Source of the DNA: Saccharomyces mikatae IFO 1815 | Lineage: Eukaryota; Ascomycota; Saccharomycetes; Saccharomycetales; Saccharomycetaceae | DNA length: 64,000 nt | Direction of reading: 5' to 3' | Assembly: GCF_947241705.1 (NCBI RefSeq) | Contig: NC_079271.1 | Location: 372,001 to 436,000, forward strand | Shown here: positions 47,261 to 63,846 of the stretch, piece after piece | Position numbering within the stretch: the first letter of the stretch is position 1 | How the letters are laid out: each line of letters starts with the position of its first letter | Notes under the pieces: generated by a model | What the model was told of the DNA's origin: nothing | Database searches by the model: none | What the model saw: only the letters and a program-made list of their open reading frames with translations | Program-made: the position numbers and the translations under genes

Positions 47261-49846
47261 ATGAACCAAAAGGAATATTCAGAAACTTTCTACCATCCTT
47301 ATAAGCCCTATGATATTCAAGTACAGTTAATGGAAACTGTATACAGAGTACTCTCCGAGGGAAAAAAAATAGCCATTCTCGAAAGTCCTACGGGGACAGG
47401 TAAAACGTTGTCCTTAATCTGTGCTACGATGACTTGGCTAAGAATGAATAAAGTAGATATTCTCACTCACATGGAAGCTGATTCTAAAAGGAATCAGGAT
47501 GACAGTGAAAGTGCGAGTGATGATGAACCAGACTGGGTCAACGACACTTATCAAAAGTCGCTTTTACAAGATAAGCTAGCTTCATTAAACGATTATGAAA
47601 ATCACTTGAAAGAGATCGACGCGACTAGTCATAAACAGTTGAAAGTAATTCATGATCTGAATGAAGAACACAGAAAATATGGTACTGTTGAATCACTACG
47701 AAAGAGGCGTAAGGTTGCTCAGCATGTCGATATATCGCTTGAAGAACATGATTTTGTTGCACAGCCTTATGAATCGGATTCTGAAACGAATGGTATCATG
47801 AACAGCGTAAGAGGAGGAAGAAAATCTGAAAATTATCACAAATTGAGTGAGCTAAACTCAGAAATAATGACACTTTTGGACAAAATTGATAAAAACATTT
47901 CAAAGGATCCGAGTAAAAGCGATCGCTTTGAAGTTGTAAATCATAATCCAGTGAAAATATACTATGCATCTAGAACTTATTCTCAATTAGGACAATTTAC
48001 TTCTCAGTTAAGGTTGCCCTCATTCCCATCATCATTCAAGGATAAAGTCCCCGATGAAAGGGTGAAATACTTGCCACTTGCTTCGAAAAAGCAACTATGT
48101 ATCAATTCCAAAGTGACGAAGTGGAAGACACGGGAGGCTATCAATGACGCATGTGCAGACCTTAGACATAGCAAAGAGGGATGCATGTTCTATCGAAATA
48201 CAAATGAATGGCGTCACGGTCCTGATACATTAGCTCTTAGAGATACAATATTCTCAGAAATTCGAGATATTGAAGACTTAGTTCCTTTCGGAAAATCTCT
48301 GGGAGTTTGTCCTTATTATGCATCAAGAGAGGCTCTTCCTATTGCGGAGGTTGTGACATTACCATACCAATACTTGCTCTCTGAGTCTACACGTTCGAGC
48401 CTTCAGATAAGCCTTGCAGATTCTATAGTAATCATTGATGAGGCCCACAATTTGATAGAAACAATAAATTCTATATACTCTTCCCAGATCTCGTTGGAGG
48501 ACTTGAAAAATTGCCATAAGGGGATAATAACTTATTTAAAGAGGTTCAAATCCAGACTCAACCCTGGTAACAGGGTGAACCTATTGAAACTAAACTCGCT
48601 TTTGATGACGCTGATACAGTTTATAATCAAAAAATTCAAAAAGATAGGACAAGAAATAGACCCGAATGATATATTTGCAGGAAGTAATATCGATACATTA
48701 AACATTCATAAACTATTAAAGTATATAAGGGTTTCCAAAATTGCCTACAAAATTGACACGTATAATCAGACTCTAAAAGAAGATGGCTCGCTAAGAAATC
48801 AAAATCCGGTGAAAGAAGCGTCTAATAGCTCAATATCTTCTCAACCGTTGCTTTTCAAGGTTTCACAATTTCTATCGTGTTTGACAAATTTGACGTCAGA
48901 AGGACAGTTCTTTTTTGAAGAAAGTTATTCAATAAAATACATGCTTTTAGAACCAAGTAAACCTTTTGAGTCAATACTAAATCAAGCAAAATGTGTAATC
49001 TTAGCCGGAGGGACAATGGAGCCCGTTACTGAGTTTTTGTCGAACTTGTTTCCCAGAGTTCCTTCCGAAGACATTACAACATTTTCCTGTAATCACGTTA
49101 TACCAAAAGAGAACCTGCAAACGTACATCACGAACCAGCCCGAGCTCGAATTCACATTTGAAAAGAGAATGTCTTCTTCGCTCATAAATAATTATTTATT
49201 TCAATTTTTTGTTGAGCTGAGTAAAGCAGTTCCCAAAGAGGGTGGTATAGTGGCATTTTTTCCAAGCTATCAATATTTGGCGCATGTTATTGGGTGCTGG
49301 AAACAGAGTAATATATTCGCTACCCTAAATAGCGTAAGGGAAATATTTTATGAATCAAAGGATGGCGATGACATTTTAGCCGAATATTTTGACTCGGTAG
49401 TAAATGGCAAGGGATCTATTCTATTTGCTATTGTTGGGGGAAAATTATCAGAGGGAATAAATTTTCAAGATAACTTGTGTAGAGCTGTGGTCATGGTTGG
49501 CCTGCCGTTTCCGAATATCTTCAGTGGGGAATTAATAGTTAAGAGGAAGCATTTGGCTGCTAAAATAATGAGGTCTGGCGGAACAAAAGAAAAAGCTTCG
49601 CAGGTAACAAAGGAGTTTATGGAAAATATTTGTATGAAAGCTGTGAACCAAAGTGTCGGACGGGCTATACGGCATGCAAATGATTATGCAAGTATCTATT
49701 TGCTCGATGTACGATATAACAGATCCAACTTCCGGAAAAAATTGTCACGTTGGGTGCAAGATTCAATCAAATCCGAACGTACAACTCATCAGGTCATTTC
49801 TTCAACGCGAGCATTTTTTGCAACACACGGCACAAATTCTCATTGA
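47261..49846 (+). CDS. CHL1: DNA helicase Chl1 (DDX11/FANCJ family)
   Basis: Chl1 is a 5'-3' DNA helicase that works with Ctf4 and cohesin at replication forks to set up sister-chromatid cohesion. The 861-aa length equals S. cerevisiae. Walker A is [11 protein letters not shown] at about 40-50; motif II is DEAH ([10 protein letters not shown], about 393). The iron-sulphur cysteines of XPD-type helicases appear in the interval with [29 protein letters not shown] and [14 protein letters not shown]. Motif VI is [16 protein letters not shown] near 800. A charged insert ([14 protein letters not shown]) after motif Ia region is typical of the DDX11 branch. Starts at ATG 47261 with A-rich context. 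Confidence 0.97.
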   Translation: MNQKEYSETFYHPYKPYDIQVQLMETVYRVLSEGKKIAILESPTGTGKTLSLICATMTWLRMNKVDILTHMEADSKRNQDDSESASDDEPDWVNDTYQKSLLQDKLASLNDYENHLKEIDATSHKQLKVIHDLNEEHRKYGTVESLRKRRKVAQHVDISLEEHDFVAQPYESDSETNGIMNSVRGGRKSENYHKLSELNSEIMTLLDKIDKNISKDPSKSDRFEVVNHNPVKIYYASRTYSQLGQFTSQLRLPSFPSSFKDKVPDERVKYLPLASKKQLCINSKVTKWKTREAINDACADLRHSKEGCMFYRNTNEWRHGPDTLALRDTIFSEIRDIEDLVPFGKSLGVCPYYASREALPIAEVVTLPYQYLLSESTRSSLQISLADSIVIIDEAHNLIETINSIYSSQISLEDLKNCHKGIITYLKRFKSRLNPGNRVNLLKLNSLLMTLIQFIIKKFKKIGQEIDPNDIFAGSNIDTLNIHKLLKYIRVSKIAYKIDTYNQTLKEDGSLRNQNPVKEASNSSISSQPLLFKVSQFLSCLTNLTSEGQFFFEESYSIKYMLLEPSKPFESILNQAKCVILAGGTMEPVTEFLSNLFPRVPSEDITTFSCNHVIPKENLQTYITNQPELEFTFEKRMSSSLINNYLFQFFVELSKAVPKEGGIVAFFPSYQYLAHVIGCWKQSNIFATLNSVREIFYESKDGDDILAEYFDSVVNGKGSILFAIVGGKLSEGINFQDNLCRAVVMVGLPFPNIFSGELIVKRKHLAAKIMRSGGTKEKASQVTKEFMENICMKAVNQSVGRAIRHANDYASIYLLDVRYNRSNFRKKLSRWVQDSIKSERTTHQVISSTRAFFATHGTNSH

Positions 49847-49972
49847 AGATGAATATGCCTTTATGTGCACTATGCTTAATCACTATATATCAGAATATGA
49901 TCAATTAATAATTATGGCTGTTTCTTCTACTTGTAGATATAGTGTGTATTCCTATTTTTCCTATCTAGCATT

Positions 49973-51739
49973 CTATATCGTTTCTAGTGTTGTTCCGCAG
50001 TATATGCTTTTTTCATTAAATTCCTCTAATAGACCTCTTGTAAACCAACCATAATTATTAAAGTGGTCACGCTTTATATCTAGTACTCGTTTTTTACTCA
50101 CGGGACATACATTTACATGCGTAGTAAGTATTGGAAGAAGAGTGACACCACATCTTCTCCACGTATTATTCGCTGCAGACGTTACAGTCTCAGGGTCACT
50201 TGAGAAGCTTTCCAAATTGAATGTTTCCTCTAAAAGATTGCTTTTCACTTGTAGCTTGCCGTTAGCAATTGGTGCTTCTCTGTTCAGTACTTTTGCAATG
50301 GATAAAACGCAGGCTAGATCAAAATCATTTACTAGTTCGGATTTTTTGTTCATAGCGTATTCATACAATGCTTCCAAAAAAGATGAGATTGACGGGTTGT
50401 CAGTTGTCATATTCAAGAACATTATTATTCTCATCTCCTCACTTTTTATCAAAGCATTAATATATGATTTGAAATCTAAATTGATAGGGTAGTGGCCATT
50501 TAGTAGTTTCTTACTTTTACTGAAATCTTCTGGTAGTTCGGGCATCGTTTTGCTGTAGATATGATATGTCTGGTACCACGCTAGTCCGTGAGCATGTTCA
50601 GATATTTTCCAGGATTGATATAACGGAGCGAACATTATGTAAAATGATTGTTCTGAGGCTATTTTATATTTGAACGCCACCCGTTCCATGTTGTATACTA
50701 TGGCTACCGAATATCCATCTGGAGAGAGTGATACGCCATGGATGACAATAGATGTTTCATAATTATTGAATTCGTTCCAGAGTGTACCCCACTTTTTGAA
50801 TTTCTTCTCCAAGTAAGGCGCGATAACATTATCTACCGTCACCTGAAGTTCTTCCCCCAAAAGAACTTTGAAACTAGTTTTATTGGAAATCAATAATACC
50901 ATACTTTCTTGTTCATGTCTTAGTGGTATTATATGAAAACTTTCAGGAGATCCTGTTTTCAAGCTGGAAATAGAATAATCACTCAAATTTATTTTATGCA
51001 CATATCCTGGAGAAGTTACAACCACTTTGTTGTCTACTATCTTTAAATCGGTAATTTTCCTTCTTGAAGCATCTTGTAATACCCTGGAAACAGGTTCATG
51101 AGAGAAAGCAGAAAAAGTGATTGAAAATACAGAATTGTTTGAAAGCGCCGCTACGAGAACGTCATCATACCATGCTAAATGAGTGACCCAGTCTTTCGAG
51201 CCAGCATCACTTAATTGAACACTACTTTCAAAAATGAATTCTGGTGTGTTTTCTGGATTGTTGCGAATAGCAAAAAATTGAAGCTCACCGTCTTCGTTAC
51301 CAACTACAATTGATGATTTAATAGGATTCCATTCAAAGCAATGGTATATTCTGCTGCTCAAATCTCCTTTTGAATCGAGATTAGCCAGGATTGTATTTTC
51401 CTTGAATACTGAAACATTACCGTTATTGTTTAATACAGCCATCCAATTGTCTATTGGTGATGGCTTACAGACTCTAGGGTAACAAACCGGCTGTGAATTT
51501 AACAACCCATTCTGTTGGGCCAGCTCGAAATCCAGTTTATTATCAAATTCTAAGGGGTGTTCCTTGACATGGAAAAGATTCTTACTGTTGTTATTAACGT
51601 CTCTAGTATACTTTGGCTGGCCTATACTAATATCTGGAAACGTTGTCAAGTACAGAGTACCATCCCGAGCCCATGTTAAGTTGTTTTTCCAATCCTCAAA
51701 CTCTTTTCTATCTACAAGTAAATCCCTTAAAAGTTTCAT
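49973..51739 (-). CDS. TFC8: TFIIIC subunit tau60 (Tfc8)
   Basis: Tfc8 is part of the tau-B module of TFIIIC, with Tfc3 and Tfc6, which binds the B box of tRNA genes; it contacts TBP. The 588-aa length matches S. cerevisiae. No catalytic motif is expected. The first 380 residues fit a beta-propeller (WTRDGTLYLTTFPDI-like blades: YLTTFPDISIG, WMAVLNNNGNVSVF, SIVVGNEDGELQFFAI, GVSLSPDGYSVAIVY). The C-terminal third is helical and ends in a Cys-bearing segment (WRRCGVTLLPILTTHVNVCPVSKKRVLDI). Convergent with CHL1 (126 bases apart) and divergent from NCR1. Confidence 0.94.
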   Translation of the reverse strand: MKLLRDLLVDRKEFEDWKNNLTWARDGTLYLTTFPDISIGQPKYTRDVNNNSKNLFHVKEHPLEFDNKLDFELAQQNGLLNSQPVCYPRVCKPSPIDNWMAVLNNNGNVSVFKENTILANLDSKGDLSSRIYHCFEWNPIKSSIVVGNEDGELQFFAIRNNPENTPEFIFESSVQLSDAGSKDWVTHLAWYDDVLVAALSNNSVFSITFSAFSHEPVSRVLQDASRRKITDLKIVDNKVVVTSPGYVHKINLSDYSISSLKTGSPESFHIIPLRHEQESMVLLISNKTSFKVLLGEELQVTVDNVIAPYLEKKFKKWGTLWNEFNNYETSIVIHGVSLSPDGYSVAIVYNMERVAFKYKIASEQSFYIMFAPLYQSWKISEHAHGLAWYQTYHIYSKTMPELPEDFSKSKKLLNGHYPINLDFKSYINALIKSEEMRIIMFLNMTTDNPSISSFLEALYEYAMNKKSELVNDFDLACVLSIAKVLNREAPIANGKLQVKSNLLEETFNLESFSSDPETVTSAANNTWRRCGVTLLPILTTHVNVCPVSKKRVLDIKRDHFNNYGWFTRGLLEEFNEKSIYCGTTLETI

Positions 51740-56028
<4,289 letters not shown>

Positions 56029-56375
56029 TTGTCACCAATTATACTTACTTTATTTTATGACTTACATGAATTAAATAACAATTTGTTAATTATTTTGATA
56101 TCCCAATAAATAGTACTATATACAGGGGAAATTCGGAACCAGCAGTAGATATAGGCCTCGTTATTACCGTGTTTTGAGTATACATATTAACACTATATAT
56201 TTTACTTTGGATGATGTCATAGAAGTACTATTATTGGTCTCGGGCGAAACTCACTATTTTTCTACAGAATTTCCAAAGAGGGAAGGTCGAAAGAACAAGA
56301 AGCCCACCATTGAAAAATGTATTTATTCTAGTATTTTCTGGTTTTGTCCAGCGTCGTTAGCCATTTAGTACGCAT
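56029..56375. other. NCR1-AEP3 intergenic region
   Basis: 347 bases: NCR1 3' end and AEP3 promoter, A/T-rich. The plus-strand frame 56174-56368 begins with TTG and is not called. Nothing else recognised. Confidence 0.5.
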
Positions 56376-58196
56376 ATGAATACATTAAAGTGTTTGGCAC
56401 ATGTAATATCCAAGAGTGGAAAGGAAACTCCAAGATTATATCAGAAAGTAATATTCCCAGATCTGTTCAAAGAGGATACAACAGTTGTAAAAGTCAAGAA
56501 AGTGAAACAACAGGAAAATGATTGCCCAGAATTAGCGTCAATAAATGTAGATTCTAAAACAATGACACAGCGGGGAGTGAAATATGAAAGAGAGCAAGTC
56601 AAGGAGTACCTTTTATATTTGCCAACTTTAACGCTTTCCAGGAAAGAGATTAGGGATGACTATGATGAGGAACGTGCGAAACAAATGTATATAATTTCTA
56701 AACAGATGAAGTCTTCGAACAAATTTAAGAAACTTCTTACAGCAAAGTCTCAAGAGTTCACTAGAGAATTACTGACGTTACTGATAGGCTGTACATCAAT
56801 TGAAGAGAATCCGCGATCTGAACATTTCACTCGCAAATTTCTTAAGTTCAGTAATCAGGAAATTCCTCCCCTCCCTGATTTTTCAAAGAACCCTCAATTG
56901 TTTGAAAATTATGTTGGACTATTAACTCATACGAAGTTCAATTTCCGTTCGTCCTCAAATCTAAATGGTATTGTGCGTAAAATATTGCGGCACCTGCTTC
57001 ATCCAACCAATAAGACAACTCTATCATTACGCTCTCCTCAAGTATATAATGACGCAATTTACTTTTTTAGCGAACATTTCGATTTTGCGTCTTGCAGAGA
57101 AATATTTGCACAAATGAAAGCTGAGGGGTCCAAACCAAATACTGTCACTTTCAATCTTTTATTGCGTAACGTAGTTAAAAATACACACATTAGAAAAACC
57201 AAATATCCTGATGATGAGGTCCTTTTTTATCTTAGAAGTATGCGTAATCAAGGAGTCTGTGCAGATATAATAACTTGGACAACGTGTTATAACTTCCTTC
57301 GAGATGAAATTTCGAGGCAATTGTATATTGTACAGATGGGTGAACATTTAGGGAACTTTAACATAAATTTTGTTTACACCGTGCTGAGAAATGGGGATTA
57401 TACAGCTGAAGATTGTTTGAAGGTTCTAGCCACAAATTCGTTACCAATTTCCCGAAAAATGCTCTATTTATGCATAGAAAGACTATTGAATGAGGAGCAA
57501 GTTAAAACTGCATCTAAACTACTCGATTATGGTTTTCAACATTTGAGAAGTAATTTCAGGTTGAACTCTGAAGGAATGAACCATTTCATGCGTGTATTTG
57601 CTACTAAGGGGAGGACTGATTTGGCATTTCTTTGTTATAATACCTGTTGTAAGATTTACAAAATTAAACCAGATTCTGAGACATTCGAAATGTTGTTCAA
57701 AGCATTGGTTAGAAATGGTAACACCAAGAATTTTGGAACAGTTCTCAAGTATATCAAAGAGTTGAAGGCTGCTGAAGGATTTGGATTACGCACAACATAT
57801 TGGAGTGTCAAAGCGGAGTCGATTTTAAAATTCAGTAATTCTACTGTTCCCTCAGAAAAGTCACTTGAAAAAGCAAAGAAATTGGTGGGTAGCCTTGTTG
57901 CTTCTAAGGGTGAATTTTCTTGGAAAATTTGGAAAGAAAGCGACTCTGACCAAAAGAAAATACTACGATTTATAGGCTGTATCCCCATGACCCTACGCTC
58001 AACCAATACACAACATCATCACCAAAATCCCACAGGCTTACCTTCGAAGATTTCCCAAAAAAAAAAAGAGTTCCGAAATCGAATCAAGGCAATAGCTACA
58101 GAGGCTGCTTTCGAAAAGAGAAAGGCATACATCAAAAACAATGATGCAGCTTTCGAAAAAGAGCTAGTGGAAAGAATGATAATCAAAGAGATTTGA
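56376..58196 (+). CDS. AEP3: Mitochondrial mRNA stability factor Aep3
   Basis: Aep3 is a peripheral protein of the mitochondrial inner membrane that stabilises the bicistronic ATP8/ATP6 mRNA and has been linked to initiator tRNA use. The 606-aa length matches S. cerevisiae. The basic start ([23 protein letters not shown]) fits a mitochondrial presequence. PPR-type helices are visible in the middle ([44 protein letters not shown], in pieces near 227-270) and again near 400-460. The C-terminus is Lys/Arg-rich ([28 protein letters not shown]). Convergent with LSP1. Confidence 0.93.
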   Translation: MNTLKCLAHVISKSGKETPRLYQKVIFPDLFKEDTTVVKVKKVKQQENDCPELASINVDSKTMTQRGVKYEREQVKEYLLYLPTLTLSRKEIRDDYDEERAKQMYIISKQMKSSNKFKKLLTAKSQEFTRELLTLLIGCTSIEENPRSEHFTRKFLKFSNQEIPPLPDFSKNPQLFENYVGLLTHTKFNFRSSSNLNGIVRKILRHLLHPTNKTTLSLRSPQVYNDAIYFFSEHFDFASCREIFAQMKAEGSKPNTVTFNLLLRNVVKNTHIRKTKYPDDEVLFYLRSMRNQGVCADIITWTTCYNFLRDEISRQLYIVQMGEHLGNFNINFVYTVLRNGDYTAEDCLKVLATNSLPISRKMLYLCIERLLNEEQVKTASKLLDYGFQHLRSNFRLNSEGMNHFMRVFATKGRTDLAFLCYNTCCKIYKIKPDSETFEMLFKALVRNGNTKNFGTVLKYIKELKAAEGFGLRTTYWSVKAESILKFSNSTVPSEKSLEKAKKLVGSLVASKGEFSWKIWKESDSDQKKILRFIGCIPMTLRSTNTQHHHQNPTGLPSKISQKKKEFRNRIKAIATEAAFEKRKAYIKNNDAAFEKELVERMIIKEI

Positions 58197-58547
58197 CGAG
58201 AAAGTGGGCTCAAGAAAATACTTTCATTGGATTGTGAAAAAAATCAATAACATCGCCACTCCATTGTACATAAACTTCATAGGTCATATTCCTCCAATTA
58301 CATTCTTAAAACTCAACAGTTTCTAGCTAAAGTGAAGAGAAAAGAAAGGCTAATTATTTGGTCTTACAAAACTTATTTAATTAATTATAAAATGAGGGTG
58401 GTAATACATAGAGATTACAATACTGGAATATTGGCCGGATAGAAGAAAATACTTGAACCAATTTTCAGATAAAATTAATAAGTAGGCTGGCGTGATAAAA
58501 CAAGTACAACATAAAAAGGTTCGAGTATGTTAATTATTAGAAAAGAT
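58197..58547. other. Convergent AEP3/LSP1 3' region
   Basis: 351 A/T-rich bases between two gene ends. No gene, RNA motif or repeat recognised. Confidence 0.5.
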
Positions 58548-59588
58548 TCAGATGTGTTCGGAACCGGAGGTACGACCGTTTTGACTATCTTGATAAGCGG
58601 CTTCATGGGTTTCGTCCTCTGCAGGGATTTCAGTGGTCCATTCAACCTCCTCTTCTTCGACTACTTGACCGGGAACACCCCCATCTTGATTTTCGCCATC
58701 TTCCTCTTCTTCTTCTTCTTCTTCTTCTTCTTCATCGTCTTCATAGACATCGTCAACGGTTTGATGGAATGAAAGGGTAGGTTTGACTGCAGCCATATCT
58801 AGAGTCCAGGATTCCAAAGCTGATTCGGCATCCATGATGATTTGGCGAGAAGCTTCATAGCCATCATAGGCTGGTCTGGCTTCACCTGGAGTAACAGGTG
58901 AATCGTCTAGCAATTCTAAGAGTGCCTTCCCATACCCAGCAATCAGGGCAAATTTCTCAGAAAGTTCTCTTAAAGAATCAAACATGTAACTGTAAGCAGC
59001 TTTCAACTTTTCACGTGTGATGTTGGATAATTGAGCCTCCGCAACCAAAGATTCTGCTTCAGCACGGACCAACTCTTGCTCTAAAACTGGAATTTTTGTT
59101 GATTGAGGGTCCTTATATTTCAAGTGAGCAATTTCATCAGTAATCTTTTCCTTACGATCTCTAGAAGGTTGAACGGAGGCTTCAATGTTTCTAATTGATT
59201 TTAAAGTAACTCTGTATTGGTCATATTTATCGATGAATTGGTCTTGTAATTCGCCCAATTCATATATCAAGACGCCCAATTTGTCGGTGACGTCGGAAAC
59301 ATCATCATCATTGTCAGCACCCCAGAGGGATAGCTGCCTGGCGGCTTCACGGCGTTCGCTGGCGACGACTTCCATAGCTCTCAGGACACCTTTTTCTGTC
59401 TTCACCAATTGAGACAATTTACGTGCCAACTCTGGTCCAAAATTACCAGCTGCATTTTTTCTGAAACTAGATGCAATTGAGGCCTTTCCGAAAAATTTAG
59501 ATTTCGTTGAGGATGGTGGTGGAGGAGGAGCTTGCAGCTCAGAAGCCGTAGGGGCTCTTTGATTTCTTAAAGAGTAAGTTCTGTGCAT
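58548..59588 (-). CDS. LSP1: Eisosome core component Lsp1
   Basis: Lsp1 is a BAR-domain protein that with Pil1 assembles eisosomes, the coats of furrow-like plasma-membrane domains; it is regulated by Pkh1/2 kinases and long-chain bases. At 346 aa it is slightly longer than the 341 aa I recall. The N-terminal segment (MHRTYSLRNQRAPTASELQA) holds the conserved basic start and phosphosite region; the BAR domain spans about 45-275 (LARKLSQLVKTEKGVLRAMEVVASERREAARQLSLWG to AYSYMFDSLRELSEKFALIAGYGKALLELLDD, in pieces). The C-terminus is acidic with a run of Glu from a TTC repeat (58705-58733). Three CCCCT elements lie upstream. Confidence 0.96.
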   Translation of the reverse strand: MHRTYSLRNQRAPTASELQAPPPPPSSTKSKFFGKASIASSFRKNAAGNFGPELARKLSQLVKTEKGVLRAMEVVASERREAARQLSLWGADNDDDVSDVTDKLGVLIYELGELQDQFIDKYDQYRVTLKSIRNIEASVQPSRDRKEKITDEIAHLKYKDPQSTKIPVLEQELVRAEAESLVAEAQLSNITREKLKAAYSYMFDSLRELSEKFALIAGYGKALLELLDDSPVTPGEARPAYDGYEASRQIIMDAESALESWTLDMAAVKPTLSFHQTVDDVYEDDEEEEEEEEEEEDGENQDGGVPGQVVEEEEVEWTTEIPAEDETHEAAYQDSQNGRTSGSEHI

Positions 59589-59960
59589 TATTGTCTTGGA
59601 ATTAGTAGTGTTTAGTTCTTCTTAACCAAAATAATGAGGATGTATGCGCCGATGTAGAATTGAGGACGTAAATGAGATATACTTTTTTCTTTTCTATCCT
59701 GCCTGTTTATATATTGCAATTTAGCCGTTACATCTTCCCGGTTTTTCGGTCTTTTTTTTTTAAAGGGCCCCTTTTTATCCCCTCTAACGCCTTTCGCAAT
59801 CCCCTTTTCGTTCGGCTGCAACGAGCGGGGACCGTAGGAACTGAGCTTTTTAGCTTAGCAATGCAATAATAATACAACTGCAGCCTAGACAATTGGCGTT
59901 TAAAAGACCAGTCATATATTTTGGTTTTTAAAGCGATCTGTAGTACTAGCTGATGAAGAT
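59589..59960. promoter_or_regulatory. Divergent LSP1/ULA1 promoter with three stress elements
   Basis: 372 bases. CCCCT (STRE, Msn2/Msn4) occurs at 59768-59772, 59779-59783 and 59801-59805, 180-217 bases upstream of LSP1. An out-of-frame ATG at 59953 opens an 10-codon ORF that overlaps the ULA1 start and ends at 59985. Confidence 0.6.
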
Positions 59961-61349
59961 ATGGAAAGGTATGACAGGCAACTGAGACTTTGGGGGCCAC
60001 TGGGCCAAGATAATTTGAATCGGTCCCGTGTATGCGTGATTGGACCTGCTACACCTTTACTTCAGGAAGTTTTTAAGAATCTAGTGCTTGCTGGAGTATC
60101 CTCTCTTACATGGCTCAAAGAAAAGTGTGCGGCTCAATCAAGTTCTTTGTTTTTGGCAGACTTCAAAAAAGATCTTGAGCCAATGGCTTCTAATCAGCTA
60201 GAATATGAGGAAAACGATCTCGTAAACATACTACAGCAATCTCGGTATGACTGGACCCGTTTTTCGGTAGTAGTCTTGACTTGTCTCAGCAAGCATAGTA
60301 CACTACTCGATTTGAATGAAGTTAAACGGCAAAGGGGAGCAAATTTTCCGCCTGTTCTGAGTGCTTTTGTCTCTGGTTTTTATGGGTATATGAATTTGGT
60401 ACTCTCAGAGACGCATTTTATTCTGCGAGCGCATCCAGAAAGTAAGAAGTATGATTTACGATTACAAAATCCCTGGCCCGAATTGGTAAACTATGTCAAT
60501 ACGTTTGACCTAAGTAGGGTGGATCTAGCAACCTTTTCTGGTATTCCGTATATTGTTTTGCTCATAAAGTGTGTTACAAAGCTCAAAAAAGATGGTAATA
60601 ATGAGAAAATAACAACGGATTTGGTGAAGGACGCTTTGAGCCAAATTTGCCTTCCTCTTGGAAATAATGTTCTCTATGAACCTAACTATATAGAAGCTAG
60701 ACGCTATGCGTATTTGGCATGTCCTCAAAATGATTCTAGCAATGAACTAGAAGACTTGCTCCGAAATTTGAAGATATCATATTGCGGGCATGAATGGTTT
60801 GATATCTACAATCACGAGATTCTCACGCTACTATTAGCTCTAAAAAGCATATCCGAAGAGAGTGAGGAGCTTGGTTTTCAACCGTTAACGGGTTCACTCC
60901 CAGATATGGAATCAACTACGGAAAATTACATTAAGCTCAAAGAACTTTATGAAGTGAAAGCCAAGCTTGATAGGTTCAGAATAGAACAAAGTTTGACCCG
61001 AAGTAAGAAAAAGGTTTCAAAAGACGTCCTAGGCACGTTTTGTTCACACTACGGGGAAATCAGGAGAATAATGCCATCGAAAAGTGACCTGCTAGGTATT
61101 TTTAGTACCTCAAATACTCTTTTGAATGCATTGGTGGTGGTGCAGTTCTGCGGGCAACTTACAGAAATTATAGAGTCCAAAGATGAGTTCACTGGTCTGC
61201 AGGCTGATGGTAACTATTCGGTTATGGCTTTTCTTGGAGGTGCAGTGGCACAAGAAGCGATAAAACTTATCACTCATCACTATGTTCCTATTGATAACTT
61301 ATTTCTATACAACGGAGTCGATAATTCATCTACGACATACAAAATATAA
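59961..61349 (+). CDS. ULA1: Rub1-activating enzyme subunit Ula1 (APPBP1-like)
   Basis: Ula1 forms the heterodimeric E1 for Rub1 (yeast NEDD8) with Uba3, starting the modification of cullins such as Cdc53. The 462-aa length matches S. cerevisiae. The start ERYDRQLRLWGPLGQDNLNRSRVCVIG is the E1 adenylation-fold signature of the inactive (Aos1/APPBP1-type) half: no ATP-loop GGIGSN-type lysine/glycine set and no catalytic Cys are expected here. A final domain (MAFLGGAVAQEAIKLITHHYVPIDNLFLYNGV) is the conserved C-terminal of this family. An upstream out-of-frame ATG eight bases before the start could dampen translation. Confidence 0.96.
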   Translation: MERYDRQLRLWGPLGQDNLNRSRVCVIGPATPLLQEVFKNLVLAGVSSLTWLKEKCAAQSSSLFLADFKKDLEPMASNQLEYEENDLVNILQQSRYDWTRFSVVVLTCLSKHSTLLDLNEVKRQRGANFPPVLSAFVSGFYGYMNLVLSETHFILRAHPESKKYDLRLQNPWPELVNYVNTFDLSRVDLATFSGIPYIVLLIKCVTKLKKDGNNEKITTDLVKDALSQICLPLGNNVLYEPNYIEARRYAYLACPQNDSSNELEDLLRNLKISYCGHEWFDIYNHEILTLLLALKSISEESEELGFQPLTGSLPDMESTTENYIKLKELYEVKAKLDRFRIEQSLTRSKKKVSKDVLGTFCSHYGEIRRIMPSKSDLLGIFSTSNTLLNALVVVQFCGQLTEIIESKDEFTGLQADGNYSVMAFLGGAVAQEAIKLITHHYVPIDNLFLYNGVDNSSTTYKI

Positions 61350-61568
61350 AAAAAAGTTTCTAGTAATTCATCGCTTTCATCAAATATTTATTTGCACGGT
61401 ATTTTCCTGATTCTAATAGATTCAAAACAAAGGCTAAATATAATTTCTATGACGCATATTATATCAAATTTCCACATTAACGAGACCTCGTTAGAGAAGA
61501 CTATACCAGAAAAAACTATAATGCAAAGATGTACTCAACATCTACCATTCCTGTACAAAGTACCGATT

Positions 61569-62270
61569 TCAGAGTTCCCTCGTGATCCAAGAGGGATCCC
61601 AGTACAATGTCTCTGTACCACCTTGGTAATCTATCCACAGTAAACCGTTAACAACCATTTCATCAAGAGCCGATTTACTCCTTACGGATTCCCATTCCAG
61701 ATTTGCCCTTAACAAAGAGACACTTGAATAACCTAAAATTGAGCATATTTCTAAAATTTTAGTTTGATCAGATGTCAGTTCATTTGGAACACTTCGCAAA
61801 AACTTCTTGCCACGGATTTGGAATATCTCAAAACACTCTAAACTCTTTAACATGTCGATAGATTTTTCCAAGTCATCAATTCCAATATCCAGCTTCCCAA
61901 AATGTACTTTCTCCAATTCTTCAAAAGAAATAACACCTCCATTCATATCTTTAGTTTCTCGACAAACTTCTATAACCTTGAGGCATATTTCATAATAAAA
62001 ATCGTTAACTGTAAATAAATGTTTATCACGATCAAACAAAGACAATGGATCAATACCAATAGATGAGCACATATGCATGAATTTTGAGCGGAACTCAGGT
62101 GAAGCCTGAAGCTCGCTATTGTGTTTCTTGGCAAATTCTACCAGTCGTTCTTGAAATACGTTTAACTGATCCCTTAATTCGATAGATTGCTTTTCAAGTA
62201 TAGTTTTGTTTACATCGGTATACTTTCCATCCTTTAAGTCATCAAAAGCTGCTAGTCCGAATTGTTTCAT
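61569..62270 (-). CDS. SNF8: ESCRT-II subunit Snf8 (Vps22)
   Basis: Snf8 forms ESCRT-II with Vps25 (two copies) and Vps36, sorting ubiquitinated cargo into multivesicular bodies; mutants also fail to derepress SUC2. From ATG 62270 it has 233 aa, the S. cerevisiae length. The N-terminal coiled coil (KQSIELRDQLNVFQERLVEFAKKH) precedes two winged-helix domains (about 90-165 and 165-233; SYSSVSLLRANLEWESVRSKSALDEMVV). A second in-frame ATG at 62339 would add 23 residues with no resemblance to the family; I prefer the shorter form. The 219 bases between ULA1 and SNF8 stops hold no gene. Confidence 0.95.
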   Translation of the reverse strand: MKQFGLAAFDDLKDGKYTDVNKTILEKQSIELRDQLNVFQERLVEFAKKHNSELQASPEFRSKFMHMCSSIGIDPLSLFDRDKHLFTVNDFYYEICLKVIEVCRETKDMNGGVISFEELEKVHFGKLDIGIDDLEKSIDMLKSLECFEIFQIRGKKFLRSVPNELTSDQTKILEICSILGYSSVSLLRANLEWESVRSKSALDEMVVNGLLWIDYQGGTETLYWDPSWITREL

Positions 62271-63671
<1,401 letters not shown>

Positions 63672-63727
63672 ATATTTCTTAACATTAATATTATATAATT
63701 AATAATAAATGAAGCAATGTATATAAC
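63672..63727. other. HAT1 3' end to centromere
   Basis: 56 A/T-rich bases with TATATAATTAATAATAAAT; must hold or lead into the HAT1 polyadenylation region. Confidence 0.5.
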
Positions 63728-63846
63728 ATCACATGTCAAATTTTTAAACTATTATATAAATTGAATATTGATTTCAATTTCTTTAGCTTTTTTTTTTTGA
63801 GTTACTTTTCAGATTATGTAAGTATTTGAATTCCGAATTAAAAAAG
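63728..63846 (+). other. CEN16: Point centromere CEN16 (CDEI-CDEII-CDEIII)
   Basis: A 119-base point centromere. CDEI is ATCACATG (63728-63735), a full match to RTCACRTG, bound by Cbf1. CDEII is 85 bases (63736-63820), 71 of them A or T (about 84%), with poly-A/T runs; it wraps the Cse4 nucleosome. CDEIII is at 63821-63846: its core AGTATTTGAATTCCGAA matches the TGTWTTTGNTTTCCGAA-type consensus at all but two places and is followed by A-rich bases; the central CCG needed for CBF3 is intact. Order and spacing are those of Saccharomyces centromeres, and its place just after HAT1 is that of CEN16. The A/T content of CDEII is a little below most S. cerevisiae ones. Confidence 0.93.

Noticed and set aside
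58511-58530. GGTTCGAGT resembling a tRNA B box
   Set aside because: Does not fit GGTTCGANTCC and no tRNA fold can be drawn around it.
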